Virus record (IMG/VR): IMGVR_UViG_3300030110_001528
Location: 1 to 59,042 of that record
Source: a virus
DNA: 59,042 nt
Strand: one strand, 5' to 3'
Positions 16,474 to 27,074 of this stretch are shown one piece after another. The position numbers were made by a program, and so were the translations under genes. The notes under the pieces are model-generated. The model made no database searches and was not told where the DNA came from. It worked only from the letters and a program-made list of their open reading frames with translations. Position 1 is the first letter of the stretch, and each line of letters begins with the position of its first letter.

Positions 16474-18922
16474 TTTTAGACCTCCTATTGTTAGCGTTAA
16501 ATACTGCAATATCTTTTTGAGCCTGTATACGCTCTTCTGCAATACGTGTTTTATCATCTAATGTCTCCTCTTGGATATCAATTCTCTGTTGATCGACAAG
16601 ACGCTGATTTCTTTCTTTTTCACGTTCAAGTTCTTGTTTCTTTTCAAATTCTTCAGCTTTACGCTCTACATCCGCACCTTTTATAGACAATTCCTGTTTT
16701 CGTATTTCTACTAACGGGTCATCACCTGAAGATGGGGAAATTGTTTGAGCATACTTTTCTGTTAACTCACCAATAATCTCAGCAGCACGATTTTCAACTT
16801 GACTTTGAATCTGTTGCATCATTTGTGGGTTTTGTTGCATCATCATTTGTTCTTCTGGCGGTATTTCTGACATAACTTCGGCTTGTGCCATAGCTTCAGC
16901 CATCATACCTATGTGCTCTTGTATATGACCTTGCAATGTCATAACAATAGAAGCATTCATTTGTGCAACAGGCGTAGACAATATCGCCAGATGTGCTTCA
17001 ATATGAGCTTCGTGATTTTGTTGAGGGAATGCCTGTAATCGACCACCTCTCATTGCCTCTTGGTTTTCTTTAGCAGGGTTCATCGGCATTGGTTGTTTTG
17101 GTTGCGGTAATAACTGATCAATGTTCGATACACCTAAAGCTTCATACATCTTACGATAAGCTTGATACAAACCTTGTTCACCACCATGAATTTGGGGATT
17201 GCTTTGCACAAGTTGCAATTCAGTCTGTGCCAACGAGATACGTTGCGACATTGAAAAAATGTTCGGGTCACTTACTGGAATAACATCAATACGGTCATCA
17301 AAGTCAGTTTGCTTCACCATAGGAGGAGCACCGGGCACTTGATACGGATAAGGTGTTGCAACTTTAGCAAAAACTTGAGCTAAAAGTTTAAATTCCTGTT
17401 TTTGTGAATAATGAAGCCTTTTATGGATAGCACTCATTACTTTTGTACCACGTTCCATAATTGCCATCGTTGTTCCAACAGGTGTTTCTCCACCCATCTC
17501 ACTAATTTTCATGTCAGCCATAGAAGCAAAACGTCTACCTGAATCAACCAACGTACCAAGCAATTGATACAATGTTCCAGATGGCTCTTTAAAAGGTAAT
17601 GGCATCAATGATTGACGTATATCCATACCTGCAACATCAATGTCTCTAAACTCACCGGGTGATAAAGGTGTGTCTTCATCTCGTATTCTTGCACCCCTTG
17701 CTTTAAAGCCCGCAGGTAAATTACTTAATGTTCCTGCATCAATAAGCTGTCTTAATAAACTTGTAGAAGCTTTTGCAAGACCCCCCATCATGTGGGTTAA
17801 GCCAAAGCCATAAAATCCCAAACCGGGGAGAAACTTATAATGCACAAAATATTGTTTTTTACGCATTAAAGGATCAGATTCCTCATAATTCCTTCTTATA
17901 GAAAGTATATCACCAGTTTTTTCTAAAATAGATACAATGTAAGGAAATTTAAGTCCTGTCGGCTCTCCTTGTTCATCCATATCCTCAAAACCTTGCAAAT
18001 CAAGGTTAGTATGAACTTCATGGATAACCAAGTCTTCATCGTTAGATGAAGGAGACATACCATCAGATTTATCCAGTTCTTCTTGAATATCTGTGTAGTC
18101 ATTAGATGATGAGCTTAATTCGGGGAGGTCAATATCTTTATAAAACCCTGTAATTTGCAATTTACGCACATCATTTGTACTCATTGTCACAACATGAGTA
18201 ACACGACTTGCCGTTAATAAATCTGTAGCAGAATAAGGAACAATAACATCTTCTGCATGGACAAACTTACTTACAGCTCTTTGCAAAAGAGGATCAAAAT
18301 AGATTTTCTTAAAAGTTGAACCTACAATTGGCAAATAAAACAACATCTGGTCTAACTCTGGGTCAAACTCTTCCATTGTGCAAGTTATCTCATAATTCAT
18401 GTAATTCTTAACACGTTCTGCCTGTTGAACAACTTCGGGTGTTTCTTGACCCATAACATGAACTCTTACAGGTCCACCCGCTGGAAGTAACTCACGATAA
18501 GCTTGAGCTTGAAATTGTGTTATGCTTTCTGAGAGAAGCGGATGGATAACACCTGTTGCTCCCTCAAAAGGCTCAGATCGGTCTTCGTAGTTAACACCAA
18601 GAAGTTCTAAACCTGACTTATATATTTTTTCCCAATCATCACGAGATGATAAATCATCTTGAATGGATTGTGTTAAATCGCCTGAAACACGACCTAATTC
18701 ATCTTCATCTACAAAATCAGCCAAGTTAGCATCAAAAGGTATCTGTTCTGTTGGCATAGGTTCGTCTTGAGGAAGTTCACCTATAACAGCACTGCCATCA
18801 TCCATTTCCATAACATTTGGAGCCGCTGGCATCTCAACAACATCAACAGGTACGTCTGGAATTTGCCCTAGACCTTCTGGGATTATTGGTTCGCCACCTG
18901 GTCCTAATGGAATCTCAGCCAT
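16466..18922 (-). CDS. Portal protein (P22-like podovirus family)
   Basis: 818 residues, GGAGAG before ATG 18922. After a Pro/acidic leader come portal elements: 'QSIQDDLSSRDDWEKIYKSG', 'GVIHPLLSESITQFQAQAYR', 'ELLPAGGPVRVHVMG', 'FYLPIVGSTFKKIYFDP', then a helical stem and a Gln/Met-rich C-terminus (residues 590-760) typical of the barrel. It is the dodecameric ring through which DNA enters and leaves. It lies downstream of TerL with the 1020-residue gene between them, overlapping that gene by 8 bases. Confidence 0.9.
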   Translation of the reverse strand: MAEIPLGPGGEPIIPEGLGQIPDVPVDVVEMPAAPNVMEMDDGSAVIGELPQDEPMPTEQIPFDANLADFVDEDELGRVSGDLTQSIQDDLSSRDDWEKIYKSGLELLGVNYEDRSEPFEGATGVIHPLLSESITQFQAQAYRELLPAGGPVRVHVMGQETPEVVQQAERVKNYMNYEITCTMEEFDPELDQMLFYLPIVGSTFKKIYFDPLLQRAVSKFVHAEDVIVPYSATDLLTASRVTHVVTMSTNDVRKLQITGFYKDIDLPELSSSSNDYTDIQEELDKSDGMSPSSNDEDLVIHEVHTNLDLQGFEDMDEQGEPTGLKFPYIVSILEKTGDILSIRRNYEESDPLMRKKQYFVHYKFLPGLGFYGFGLTHMMGGLAKASTSLLRQLIDAGTLSNLPAGFKARGARIRDEDTPLSPGEFRDIDVAGMDIRQSLMPLPFKEPSGTLYQLLGTLVDSGRRFASMADMKISEMGGETPVGTTMAIMERGTKVMSAIHKRLHYSQKQEFKLLAQVFAKVATPYPYQVPGAPPMVKQTDFDDRIDVIPVSDPNIFSMSQRISLAQTELQLVQSNPQIHGGEQGLYQAYRKMYEALGVSNIDQLLPQPKQPMPMNPAKENQEAMRGGRLQAFPQQNHEAHIEAHLAILSTPVAQMNASIVMTLQGHIQEHIGMMAEAMAQAEVMSEIPPEEQMMMQQNPQMMQQIQSQVENRAAEIIGELTEKYAQTISPSSGDDPLVEIRKQELSIKGADVERKAEEFEKKQELEREKERNQRLVDQQRIDIQEETLDDKTRIAEERIQAQKDIAVFNANNRRSKNG

Positions 18923-21900
18923 ATAAACTCTCTCCTAAATCAAATATGTTAATATTATCCAACAAACTTACTCTTCCACCTTCTTTATAAGCTCTTAATG
19001 ACTTTCCTGACAAGTCTTTGTTTACAGGTATTACCAAATGAGTATTATTTAAATTCTCAGTCCAACCTTCCCATTTAATTGTATCAACATCTACACCCAT
19101 CTCTTTTGCAACAGATTTAAAAGCAGGTATAGTTGTGTTTTCATATCCTTTTTGTAATTTATTTTGCTTTTCTACAGAAGGGTCCCAATCATACTTTCCT
19201 CTACCACCAGCGTTAATATAAGCCTGTGCGTTTGGTAACACTACACCATCTAATCCTTTATCCGCAGCTACCCGCATTAAATCTCTCATCAGCACTTTTG
19301 TCCATTCACTTTGTGCAGGTAAAGGAGCATAAGGAATATCGCTAATGTTTGTAGTTTTTTCAAATGCTCTATCTTTATCCATTTTTGCAACAATATATTT
19401 TTTTACTGGTTCTGAACTAGTGTCCATTTTAAAATCTGTAGATGATGAATGCAGTTTCTTTAAATATTTTATATTTCCTTCAACATCATCGTCAAATTTG
19501 TTTGGTCTAATTAACCAATCTATATCACTAATAATTAGTGCAAGTTGACGATCTCCTTGACCCAATTCAATATGTTCAGCAATTTCAAGAGAACCATCTG
19601 GATCAGCATTTTCAAAAAATTTATTTCTTATATACTCTTGTTTTTCCTCTAATGAAACATTGCTTCTTCTTATTTTTTGAAATTCTGGGTCTTTTTTTAA
19701 ATCTGAAGCTGTTTTCCAAAGATTATCATATATGTCAAAGGAATGAGTGCTACCAATTGGATCAAGTAAATCTGCTATTTCACCATGTAAAGAACTAATT
19801 TTACTAAAACTTTGATCATTTGCATTAACACCTTCACTCATTGCTCTTGCTAATTTATGATTGAAGTCTAATTCATCTCTTGGGTTGGGTATTCCCCCCA
19901 TACCTTCCCACTCACCTAATTTACCACTTATACCCGCTTTTTCAATTAATGCTTGTTTTGCGTTTTGATATTTAATAACAGCAGGAAATTTCTGTAATTC
20001 TTTTGTTCCCTCATAATTTGGAATAGAGTATGCAACAAATTCTGAAAGAGCATTAAAAGATTCATTAGACTTACTACCCTCATAACCCATTTGATCGAAC
20101 AATACATTTTTAGCTTTTAAATTATCTAGGTTACTACCTAAAACTTCAAGCATGGCATCTTCATGTAATTCTTTAAGTCGAATTAAATCATTTGAATTTT
20201 CACCTAATATTGAATAATTTGGTTTTATTTCATTAGGAACATCTGAAGCATTTTCTAATTTTAAATCAACAATTTTCTGTTCATATATTGTGCCCAATTC
20301 ATTGCTAGGACTAATTTCATTTATTAAGTTTTTTTCTTCTATATTGTACGCTTCATTTTTCTGACTATAATCTTTATCTAGTCGTAATTGTTCGTGTTCA
20401 GTTAATTTATACCCTTTCCCTGGTCTTCCTTGTGTTCCTTGAGCTTTTGTATGTAAATCAGATTGAAACTCTTCTGGAACAAGATATTTTTTACCATTAG
20501 GATGTTCTCTTACAGAAACCCTTGACCAAGCAATGTTACCCCTAGAAAGTGCAGAAGGAGAATCTGAAGATATATGTGCTGTAAAATCAGAAGAACCAGA
20601 CGCATCATTAATTGTAATCATTCCATAATCTATGGATTCTTTTCCTGCCAACTCTTTACCACCTATTCTTTGGGTTTCTTGAAACATTTGTGGGATATTA
20701 CCTACATAAATACCACCACCTAGTTCGTTGCCAGTAAAAGGTACGTCATCAAAATCTTTTGGGTCTAGCTTGCCATAATCACTCATAAAATTGCTTCTTG
20801 AAACAATTTTATTTTTGTTTAGAGGAATATTTAAATTTTTGATTTTAGACTGCCATTCCTCAGACAAATTCATTAAAGCTCCTGTGCTTAATTTTTGAGG
20901 ATTAGTTTCATTTATTAAAGTTTGTTGATCAGAACTTAAACTAAAAATATCATCACTATCTTTTAATTGATTTAATCCTGTATCAACTAATTCTTTATCT
21001 TTGATACCGCCATCTTTTATTTGAGCATTTTTAATTTGATTATATATCTCTTTACCTGTTAACTGACCATCAGGACTGTCTATAAGAGTTTGTCGAGCAA
21101 TCACTGTTGAATTAAAATGAATAGGTCTTTCTCTAACAAATTGTGAATCTGGATCACCATAATTTTGTGCGTTATAACTTGTTCTTGATAAATGTAATTT
21201 AGCTCTTTCGTTAGGAGTGCCTAGACTCACAGTGCCATAATCTTGACCCTGTGCTTCTAAATACAACTTCTGGTCTTTAGGAAAAGCTTCTTCTGGCGAG
21301 ATAAAATTAAGATTTTGTTTTTCAGGAACTTTAGCTCCTTTTGCTAATGTATTTAATTCAGAATTAATCATTTTAACAATAGCTTCTTCAGGAAGCTTAT
21401 TGTCGTTCATCATTCTTATTGCACGATTATAAATATCAGGACGTTCTTCTTGAAAACTTTTCACCATATTTGTAAAATCTGACGTATATTCACCTTTAGC
21501 GGGAATCGTTTTAATTGAACCTAAATTTGCCAAAAATCTTTTAGTTTTTAAGGGAAGTTTCATGCCAGCACCAATAGCCAAAGCAGGAATTGCACCAACA
21601 CCGCTTGCTATACCCGCCATTTGAACTGTATCGCCAGCCGTTCCCAAAGCTTGAAGAGCAGATTCCAAACCTTTACTTGCACCACTAACATAATTGCCTT
21701 GTTGAAATTGTGATATGGCATCAGTAACATTCGCCCCAATAGATGGCAATTTGCCTTCCCCAAAAGGATTAGCAGCAAAACCTGCTGCGTCTGCAATACC
21801 ACCACCCGGTCCTAAACTAGCACCAAATTCTGTAATACCTGTAAGAATAGATTTTGCTTTTTCAGGTGTTATTAAGGGTGCTGAAGATATTTTCGGCTCA

Positions 21901-21977
21901 AACCCAGCAACCATTTCGGGCATTTTAATTGACAAATCTCTTTGATTAGATAGATCAAATATGTCTTCTACACCCAC
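18915..21977 (-). CDS. Very large internal or polyvalent-type protein
   Basis: 1020 residues from GTG 21977 (AAAGGTG upstream, TAGTG overlap). Residues 60-180 are Ala/Gly-rich ('GLESALQALGTAGDTVQMAG', 'GVGAIPALAIGAGMK'). The C-terminal region ('EWTKVLMRDLMRVAADKGLD', 'GVVLPNAQAYINAGGRGKYD') resembles modules in phage polyvalent proteins, which are injected with the DNA. It ends with the GG motif 'YKEGGRVSLLDNIN'. Its position between the 21977-22204 gene and portal suggests it is packaged. I see no firm catalytic motif, so any enzymatic role is open. Confidence 0.72.
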   Translation of the reverse strand: MGVEDIFDLSNQRDLSIKMPEMVAGFEPKISSAPLITPEKAKSILTGITEFGASLGPGGGIADAAGFAANPFGEGKLPSIGANVTDAISQFQQGNYVSGASKGLESALQALGTAGDTVQMAGIASGVGAIPALAIGAGMKLPLKTKRFLANLGSIKTIPAKGEYTSDFTNMVKSFQEERPDIYNRAIRMMNDNKLPEEAIVKMINSELNTLAKGAKVPEKQNLNFISPEEAFPKDQKLYLEAQGQDYGTVSLGTPNERAKLHLSRTSYNAQNYGDPDSQFVRERPIHFNSTVIARQTLIDSPDGQLTGKEIYNQIKNAQIKDGGIKDKELVDTGLNQLKDSDDIFSLSSDQQTLINETNPQKLSTGALMNLSEEWQSKIKNLNIPLNKNKIVSRSNFMSDYGKLDPKDFDDVPFTGNELGGGIYVGNIPQMFQETQRIGGKELAGKESIDYGMITINDASGSSDFTAHISSDSPSALSRGNIAWSRVSVREHPNGKKYLVPEEFQSDLHTKAQGTQGRPGKGYKLTEHEQLRLDKDYSQKNEAYNIEEKNLINEISPSNELGTIYEQKIVDLKLENASDVPNEIKPNYSILGENSNDLIRLKELHEDAMLEVLGSNLDNLKAKNVLFDQMGYEGSKSNESFNALSEFVAYSIPNYEGTKELQKFPAVIKYQNAKQALIEKAGISGKLGEWEGMGGIPNPRDELDFNHKLARAMSEGVNANDQSFSKISSLHGEIADLLDPIGSTHSFDIYDNLWKTASDLKKDPEFQKIRRSNVSLEEKQEYIRNKFFENADPDGSLEIAEHIELGQGDRQLALIISDIDWLIRPNKFDDDVEGNIKYLKKLHSSSTDFKMDTSSEPVKKYIVAKMDKDRAFEKTTNISDIPYAPLPAQSEWTKVLMRDLMRVAADKGLDGVVLPNAQAYINAGGRGKYDWDPSVEKQNKLQKGYENTTIPAFKSVAKEMGVDVDTIKWEGWTENLNNTHLVIPVNKDLSGKSLRAYKEGGRVSLLDNINIFDLGESLYG

Positions 21978-22204
21978 TAAAAAACACCTTTAAACGCTGA
22001 TTTTCTTTTTACTTTCACAACGCCACCTTTGTTAAAACGGAATCTTAACTGACCTGTATAAGGATCAATATTGAATTTTACGTTTCTTTTTTTATTATCT
22101 TCTGCATTTTTTAATGTTCTTTGCATGGCATTAAAATATTTGTCAGGCATCTTTAACAAGCCTTCTAAATCTGTTGGATTTGCAAAACCAAGCCTTTTAC
22201 TCAT
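21977..22204 (-). CDS. Small basic protein with GG motif
   Basis: 75 residues, TAATG start after TerL. 'NPTDLEGLLKMPDKYFNAMQ' is helical, followed by 'FNIDPYTGQLRFRFNKGGVV' and 'KVKRKSAFKGVF', so the [MFY]xxGGxV motif is again near the C-terminus in a basic setting. Coupled to the 1020-residue gene by TAGTG. Function unknown, probably virion-associated. Confidence 0.6.
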   Translation of the reverse strand: MSKRLGFANPTDLEGLLKMPDKYFNAMQRTLKNAEDNKKRNVKFNIDPYTGQLRFRFNKGGVVKVKRKSAFKGVF

Positions 22205-23682
22205 TAGTAATATTCCCTTTTTTCATCTCTATAGGAATCTTCATCTTCATAGTCACTTGGAGTTACAATAAACCCTCCTTGGCGAAAACGCAAGATAGCT
22301 TGAGTCATACTATCCGCTAAATCGTCATGTTCTCCATTGGGAAAGGCCGCACATTCTTCAACAACCTCATCGGCAAAATCCTTATCGGGCCTCCAAACCA
22401 TGCCACTTTCAAAAACGGGAGCACACGCATTCATACGTGTAAATTTGTCAGCACCACGGCTTGGAGTAAAGGGGGTTACAGGAATACCCATACGTCTTAG
22501 CTCATGGGTTAATGGTGTTCCTGTCGCCTTTTGTTCTATTAAAATCATATCGGGATCAAATTCTGTATAAAGTCTTTGAGCTACTTCTTTAAGTTCTGGA
22601 AAATCCCAGCGACCTCTTTCAGCATCAAGGAGTATAATCGCTTCAGGTTCTCCGTCTTCAGGTTCAAATATACCCCAAGTCGTAATGGCAGAGTAGTCAG
22701 CTCTTTCAGACTTGCTGTAAGCCGTATCATACGATTGTATAACGTAACTAACATACGGAGGTTCATCTTTTTCCCAAACATTCCACCATTCCCTTTTAAT
22801 TATCGCCCCTTCTTCGGCTGTCGGATTCTGAAGATATTGTGCGTTCCACTTCCCTATTGGGATTGATGACTTTACCGCTTCCAACTCTTTTTTCTCCCAG
22901 TATTGGGGCCACAACACGTTGCCTGTATCTGGAAATATCGCTGGAAATTCTACCACTTCCCATTGGTCAGCTCCTCCCTCTGCTTGTTTCTTTAAAACTT
23001 TTGCAGTCAAATCTCGAATACTCCATCGTGTCATCACAATAATAATAGCCCCACCCGGCTGAAGTCTCTGTCTTGGACCTGACGTATACCATTCATAAAT
23101 ATTATCCAAAGTCGTTGGACTCATAGCATCCTGTTCCGAAACAGGGTCATCAATAATCAGCAAATCAGCACCACGACCCGCCAACGCACCACCAACACCT
23201 ACAGCATAATACTCACCACCCTTATTCGTTGACCATCTCCCAGATGCTTTTGCATCAGATGCTAACGAAACATTAGGAAAAATATCGGCAAACTCTGGAG
23301 AATCAATCAAGTTCTTAACCTTACGACCAAAACCTACCGCCAACTCGGATGTATGTGTCGCCTGTATAATCTTGCTTGTCGGCTTCCTTCCCATCAACCA
23401 TGAAGGAAACAAATAACTCGCAAACTCTGATTTGGTATGTCGAGGAGGCATATTAACAATCAAACGATTGGATTTGCCATCAGCGACATTCTGTAACTTC
23501 TCAGCATATATCTTATGATGCTTACCCTCAATAAAGGCGGGCCATACATGCTTTACAAAATCAATAAACTTAGTCTGGTAAGTCTCTCTGTCATCAAGTT
23601 CCGACAATCGGGTGACAATCTCACCCAACTTTGTCATTTCATCGTCAGTTAAATACTCTGTCGGTATGTTGAAGTCGGTCAT
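22204..23682 (-). CDS. terL: Terminase large subunit
   Basis: 492 residues. ATG 23682 shares ATGA with the previous stop. The ATPase domain has a deviant Walker A (PPRHTKSE, residues 79-86), Walker B 'LLIIDDP' ending near Asp178-Asp179, and a coupling motif 'TRWS' at 218-221. The RNase H-like nuclease has 'SYDTAYSKSERADY' (Asp319), 'ILIEQKATGTPL' and a C-terminal 'HDDLADS'. All parts of a working packaging motor are present. TerS is not adjacent: it lies 6 kb away at 29877-30413, with the amidoligase region in between, which is unusual. Confidence 0.95.
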   Translation of the reverse strand: MTDFNIPTEYLTDDEMTKLGEIVTRLSELDDRETYQTKFIDFVKHVWPAFIEGKHHKIYAEKLQNVADGKSNRLIVNMPPRHTKSEFASYLFPSWLMGRKPTSKIIQATHTSELAVGFGRKVKNLIDSPEFADIFPNVSLASDAKASGRWSTNKGGEYYAVGVGGALAGRGADLLIIDDPVSEQDAMSPTTLDNIYEWYTSGPRQRLQPGGAIIIVMTRWSIRDLTAKVLKKQAEGGADQWEVVEFPAIFPDTGNVLWPQYWEKKELEAVKSSIPIGKWNAQYLQNPTAEEGAIIKREWWNVWEKDEPPYVSYVIQSYDTAYSKSERADYSAITTWGIFEPEDGEPEAIILLDAERGRWDFPELKEVAQRLYTEFDPDMILIEQKATGTPLTHELRRMGIPVTPFTPSRGADKFTRMNACAPVFESGMVWRPDKDFADEVVEECAAFPNGEHDDLADSMTQAILRFRQGGFIVTPSDYEDEDSYRDEKREYY

Positions 23683-26174
23683 GCCACACTACGTAATGAT
23701 CCTAAAAAGTTATCTACAGCAGTATCAAGCGTGTTAACCGAACCACCTTGGTTCATCGTTGCCGCTGGAACACCTTGCATCTTAAATAAATTCCTTAACA
23801 ATTCTGGCGAAATACCTGATGGCAATATAGGTAGTTGTTGCCTTTGAGGAATAACAGGCATGTTAAACTGTGGATACGGTGATATTTGATTAACATCAAA
23901 GTTCGGAATCCTATCAGAAGGAACAACAACACTGCTGTAATCAGGAGCTGTCTCTTCAACAGGGTCTGTCGGGGCAGCAATCGGTGGTGCAGGATCACCT
24001 GCAACCTCTGCTTCTGGCAACATACCAGAAATCATGTCACGCAACCTCTGCTCTTCGGCTAGTTTTCTCTGCTCTCTGTCTTGCTGACGACCTCTCTCAC
24101 GTTCATCAGCCTCATTGCGTAAAACGGAAGCTTGTGTATCAGCATAATACTGTCCAGCCCCAGCAGGAGTGCTCGTATCATAACCCATGAAATCTATGAT
24201 AGGTCGAGTAAATTGATTAAATCCAAATGTATTGTCAGGTGCACCTTGACCTGCTGTATAACGTGTTGCCTCTGGTTGAGTTATTGGTGTAAATGGTGTA
24301 ACAGGCAAAGCCGCCATTTCATCTATATTTGAATCATCAAATTGATCGCCTGTGAATACAGGTTGAGGAAGCATATAACTAGCCGCTCTTTCTCCTGCAT
24401 CTATATTTGGAATAGGATCAAAAATAGGAGTAGCACTACCTAGATTGTCAATATCACCACTTGGCTCATAAATACCACTTTCATCTAATTCAGTTTGTAA
24501 ATTTGTTCCATAGCCAGAACCATATTTACTGCCAGCACCTGTGGCTAAAGTAGACCGTGTAAATAGGTCGGGTTGCATAATTTTAAGCCTTCTTGCAACA
24601 TTTTCTGCATCTCTAGCAGTTTCTTTTTCTTTTGGTGTTAAATCTCTTGTTTTCAAATTCGTTGTAAAACCACCATTCCTAAAACCCTGAACAATGCCAC
24701 CTGTGTTGAAATTACTTCCGTAATCTTCAGCTTTTGCCCTTAAAGAAGGAGAAAGACTAAGACCTAACATACCACCCATTAATCCAGATTTGTCAGATTC
24801 ATTTAACAATTTAAGCATAGGAAATAATTGCGGGTTCATTTTTAAAAGTTCCATCAAACCACTCAATTTTCCCTCTTCTTCTCCTGAAGATGTCATTGGC
24901 TGTGCACTTGAACTTATCTGTTGCATAATATCTTCTAAGCTAATTTCAGGTTGCCTGTCTTTAGTAGGATATTGTGCAACAACAGGAGAACCACTACCAG
25001 CAACGCCTGTTTGTGCTGGAGCAAAAACGTCATCAATGCCTACATCGTAATTCGGCATATCAAATACAGGAACTTCAGGCCCTGACAGCTTTTCACCTTC
25101 TAAAACCATTCTTCCTATCTGATCCATTCCTTCAGGAGAAAGTCTTCTTTTCGCTAACTCTCTTTCAAGAATAAATGGGTCAACTACATCTATCGGTTTA
25201 AAAGTATACTCGCCTGTAGCTTCATCATAAATACCTTCAACTGGCTTATCAATTAATGCCTGTCTTTCTACACCACCACCAAATCTGTTAAATTCACCTG
25301 TATCTAACAAAGGATCAGAAATATTCAAATCATTTATAGGATAGTTTCTTGTTGATAACTTCTTCTCTATTGTTGATAACTCTTGCGGTTCAGAAGAAGA
25401 AGGTCTTGGAATCGGTAATGGAATAGGTCTTGATACTGGCAACGAAACACCAGAGCTTGGAACATCTTCACCAACCCTCAACATGTCAATATCCATTGGT
25501 AAGTTCGGCTTTGAAGTCGGCAAACCAATATCAGAGGTTTCTGGCTCAACATTCGTTGTTGTATAGTCAGGAACACCTTTCAATGAATCATCGGCTATAA
25601 TATTGTTAAGAATAACATCTTCAATAACTTTATCTTCTTCTTTTTGTCGGATAACATTCGCTAAACCACCACCTAAAGCTGATTGTTTCATAGCATTGGC
25701 TTCGTCACGAGAAATTATCTGCGATACCATACGACCCCTGTCTTCATCAAATACAGGTCGGGTTGAAATCCTACCCGTATCATCTGTCTGTATAATTGTA
25801 CCACCCTCTCGCATGTGGACAGGATCAAAAACATCAACCGAACCACCCATGTTCATCATCATCGGTGGTTGAGGTGGCATCATCCCCTGTTGTTGGGGCA
25901 TCATACCCTGTGGAGGCATTTGAGGCATCCCCATACCTTGACCTTGTGGCATCATCGGAGGCTGACCCATCGGGGGTTGCGGTGACGATATGTTCGGAAG
26001 AAGATTGTTCATGGTATTCATGGTTTTTGACTCTATAGCCGCCTTATAACCTTCCATGTAATCTTTCAATGCACCTCTTTTTTCAGAAGATACATGCAAA
26101 TTCATTGATTGTGGCTGATTTTGACCACTTTGAACAGGTGGTTGAAAAGGTTGAGGGGGTTGACCATATGCCAT
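23679..26174 (-). CDS. Large disordered structural-type protein with GG motifs
   Basis: 831 residues, GAGGA before ATG 26174. Pro/Gln/Met-rich N-terminus ('PPMGQPPMMPQGQGMGMPQM'), long acidic and Pro/Ser-rich middle, then a Glu/Arg-rich helix ('NEADERERGRQQDREQRKLA'). Four GG motifs: 'MNMGGSVDVF', 'HMREGGTI', 'FNTGGIVQGFRNGGF' and 'MNQGGSVNTLDTAVDNF' near the C-terminus. It is coupled to terL by ATGA. Position and composition suggest a packaging-associated or internal virion protein. No catalytic motif seen. Confidence 0.68.
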   Translation of the reverse strand: MAYGQPPQPFQPPVQSGQNQPQSMNLHVSSEKRGALKDYMEGYKAAIESKTMNTMNNLLPNISSPQPPMGQPPMMPQGQGMGMPQMPPQGMMPQQQGMMPPQPPMMMNMGGSVDVFDPVHMREGGTIIQTDDTGRISTRPVFDEDRGRMVSQIISRDEANAMKQSALGGGLANVIRQKEEDKVIEDVILNNIIADDSLKGVPDYTTTNVEPETSDIGLPTSKPNLPMDIDMLRVGEDVPSSGVSLPVSRPIPLPIPRPSSSEPQELSTIEKKLSTRNYPINDLNISDPLLDTGEFNRFGGGVERQALIDKPVEGIYDEATGEYTFKPIDVVDPFILERELAKRRLSPEGMDQIGRMVLEGEKLSGPEVPVFDMPNYDVGIDDVFAPAQTGVAGSGSPVVAQYPTKDRQPEISLEDIMQQISSSAQPMTSSGEEEGKLSGLMELLKMNPQLFPMLKLLNESDKSGLMGGMLGLSLSPSLRAKAEDYGSNFNTGGIVQGFRNGGFTTNLKTRDLTPKEKETARDAENVARRLKIMQPDLFTRSTLATGAGSKYGSGYGTNLQTELDESGIYEPSGDIDNLGSATPIFDPIPNIDAGERAASYMLPQPVFTGDQFDDSNIDEMAALPVTPFTPITQPEATRYTAGQGAPDNTFGFNQFTRPIIDFMGYDTSTPAGAGQYYADTQASVLRNEADERERGRQQDREQRKLAEEQRLRDMISGMLPEAEVAGDPAPPIAAPTDPVEETAPDYSSVVVPSDRIPNFDVNQISPYPQFNMPVIPQRQQLPILPSGISPELLRNLFKMQGVPAATMNQGGSVNTLDTAVDNFLGSLRSVA

Positions 26175-26224
26175 GCGTAATGTCCTCTTAAAATAGCTAT
26201 TAAGACGACACTACGATATTTTTT

Positions 26225-26608
26225 TTATTTTGACAATATGTTATCTAATTCTTTTATTGTCTGACGACACATTCTAAAAATATGACCGAACTGAATGTCA
26301 TCTTCGCCTTTTTTTAACTCTTTTACTATACCATCACGCAATCTTTCCATGCGTTCACGCTCAAATGACGTTAATTGAGCAAATTCTTCCTCACCAAAAT
26401 GCTTTTCTACCAGATATTTCATCGCATACTCCATTGAAAGTGACACCCTCGTATGTCCACTTTCATAAAATCTGTACATGCGGGGTGAAACTCCTATTTT
26501 CTCTCCCATTTTAGCTTGTGTCAAGCCAAGTTTATTGCGATATTCACGTAAATCATCTGGTTTCCATTTACTGTACGCACTTTTATCTCTTTTAGCTATT
26601 TTGTTCAT
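26225..26608 (-). CDS. XRE/Cro-CI family DNA-binding regulator
   Basis: 127 residues, GAGG before ATG 26608. Residues 19-50 ('LREYRNKLGLTQAKMGEKIG', 'VSPRMYRFYESG') form a classic XRE helix-turn-helix, followed by a helical region rich in charged residues. It sits at the entry to the structural operon (TerL, portal and downstream), so it may control the switch from early to late transcription. The two genes overlap by 17 bases, which suggests coexpression with the small gene upstream. Confidence 0.85.
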   Translation of the reverse strand: MNKIAKRDKSAYSKWKPDDLREYRNKLGLTQAKMGEKIGVSPRMYRFYESGHTRVSLSMEYAMKYLVEKHFGEEEFAQLTSFERERMERLRDGIVKELKKGEDDIQFGHIFRMCRQTIKELDNILSK

Positions 26609-26846
26609 TAGAAACCTCTACCAACATACCCGATGAAAGCAAATCTTTAACGAAAGAATCCTTAGAATCATACCTAAATGATTTTCCTGACCACATACTT
26701 GCCATTTTTGCGGTTTTTCTTAGAAATTCTTTGTCATTTTGACTCGATGACCAAGAACCTTTACGTATAAAATTAACAATGTCACCAGCATTTTCAGCCT
26801 GAAACGTAGAATAACTATCTCCATCCTTGTATTTAAAAGTTCTCAT
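26592..26846 (-). CDS. Small protein coupled to the XRE regulator
   Basis: 84 residues from ATG 26846, chosen because the conserved early leader GAAAGAGAGGTGTTAT lies directly upstream; the frame is open further but has no SD there. 'MRTFKYKDGDSYSTFQAENA', 'GDIVNFIRKGSWSS' and 'FLRKTAKMASMWSG'. No family recognised. Sharing an operon with a repressor-like gene suggests a regulatory or host-takeover role. Confidence 0.68.
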   Translation of the reverse strand: MRTFKYKDGDSYSTFQAENAGDIVNFIRKGSWSSSQNDKEFLRKTAKMASMWSGKSFRYDSKDSFVKDLLSSGMLVEVSNEQNS

Positions 26847-27074
26847 ATAACACCTCTCTTTCTTTATTGTTTTTGTAAACGATACAAAACTAAGAACGGG
26901 CAATAAGGTCTACCTTCCCTCCAACATATACCCCCTAAAGATCATCAGATGTTGTATCTCTGCTAGTACCTACGATCATAGCCGTCTAGAACAACTCCCG
27001 TCCATTAGCTCATTTCTAATACTACCAAATCACTCGTATATGTCATTCACTTAATTTTGTATCGTTCATATTTA

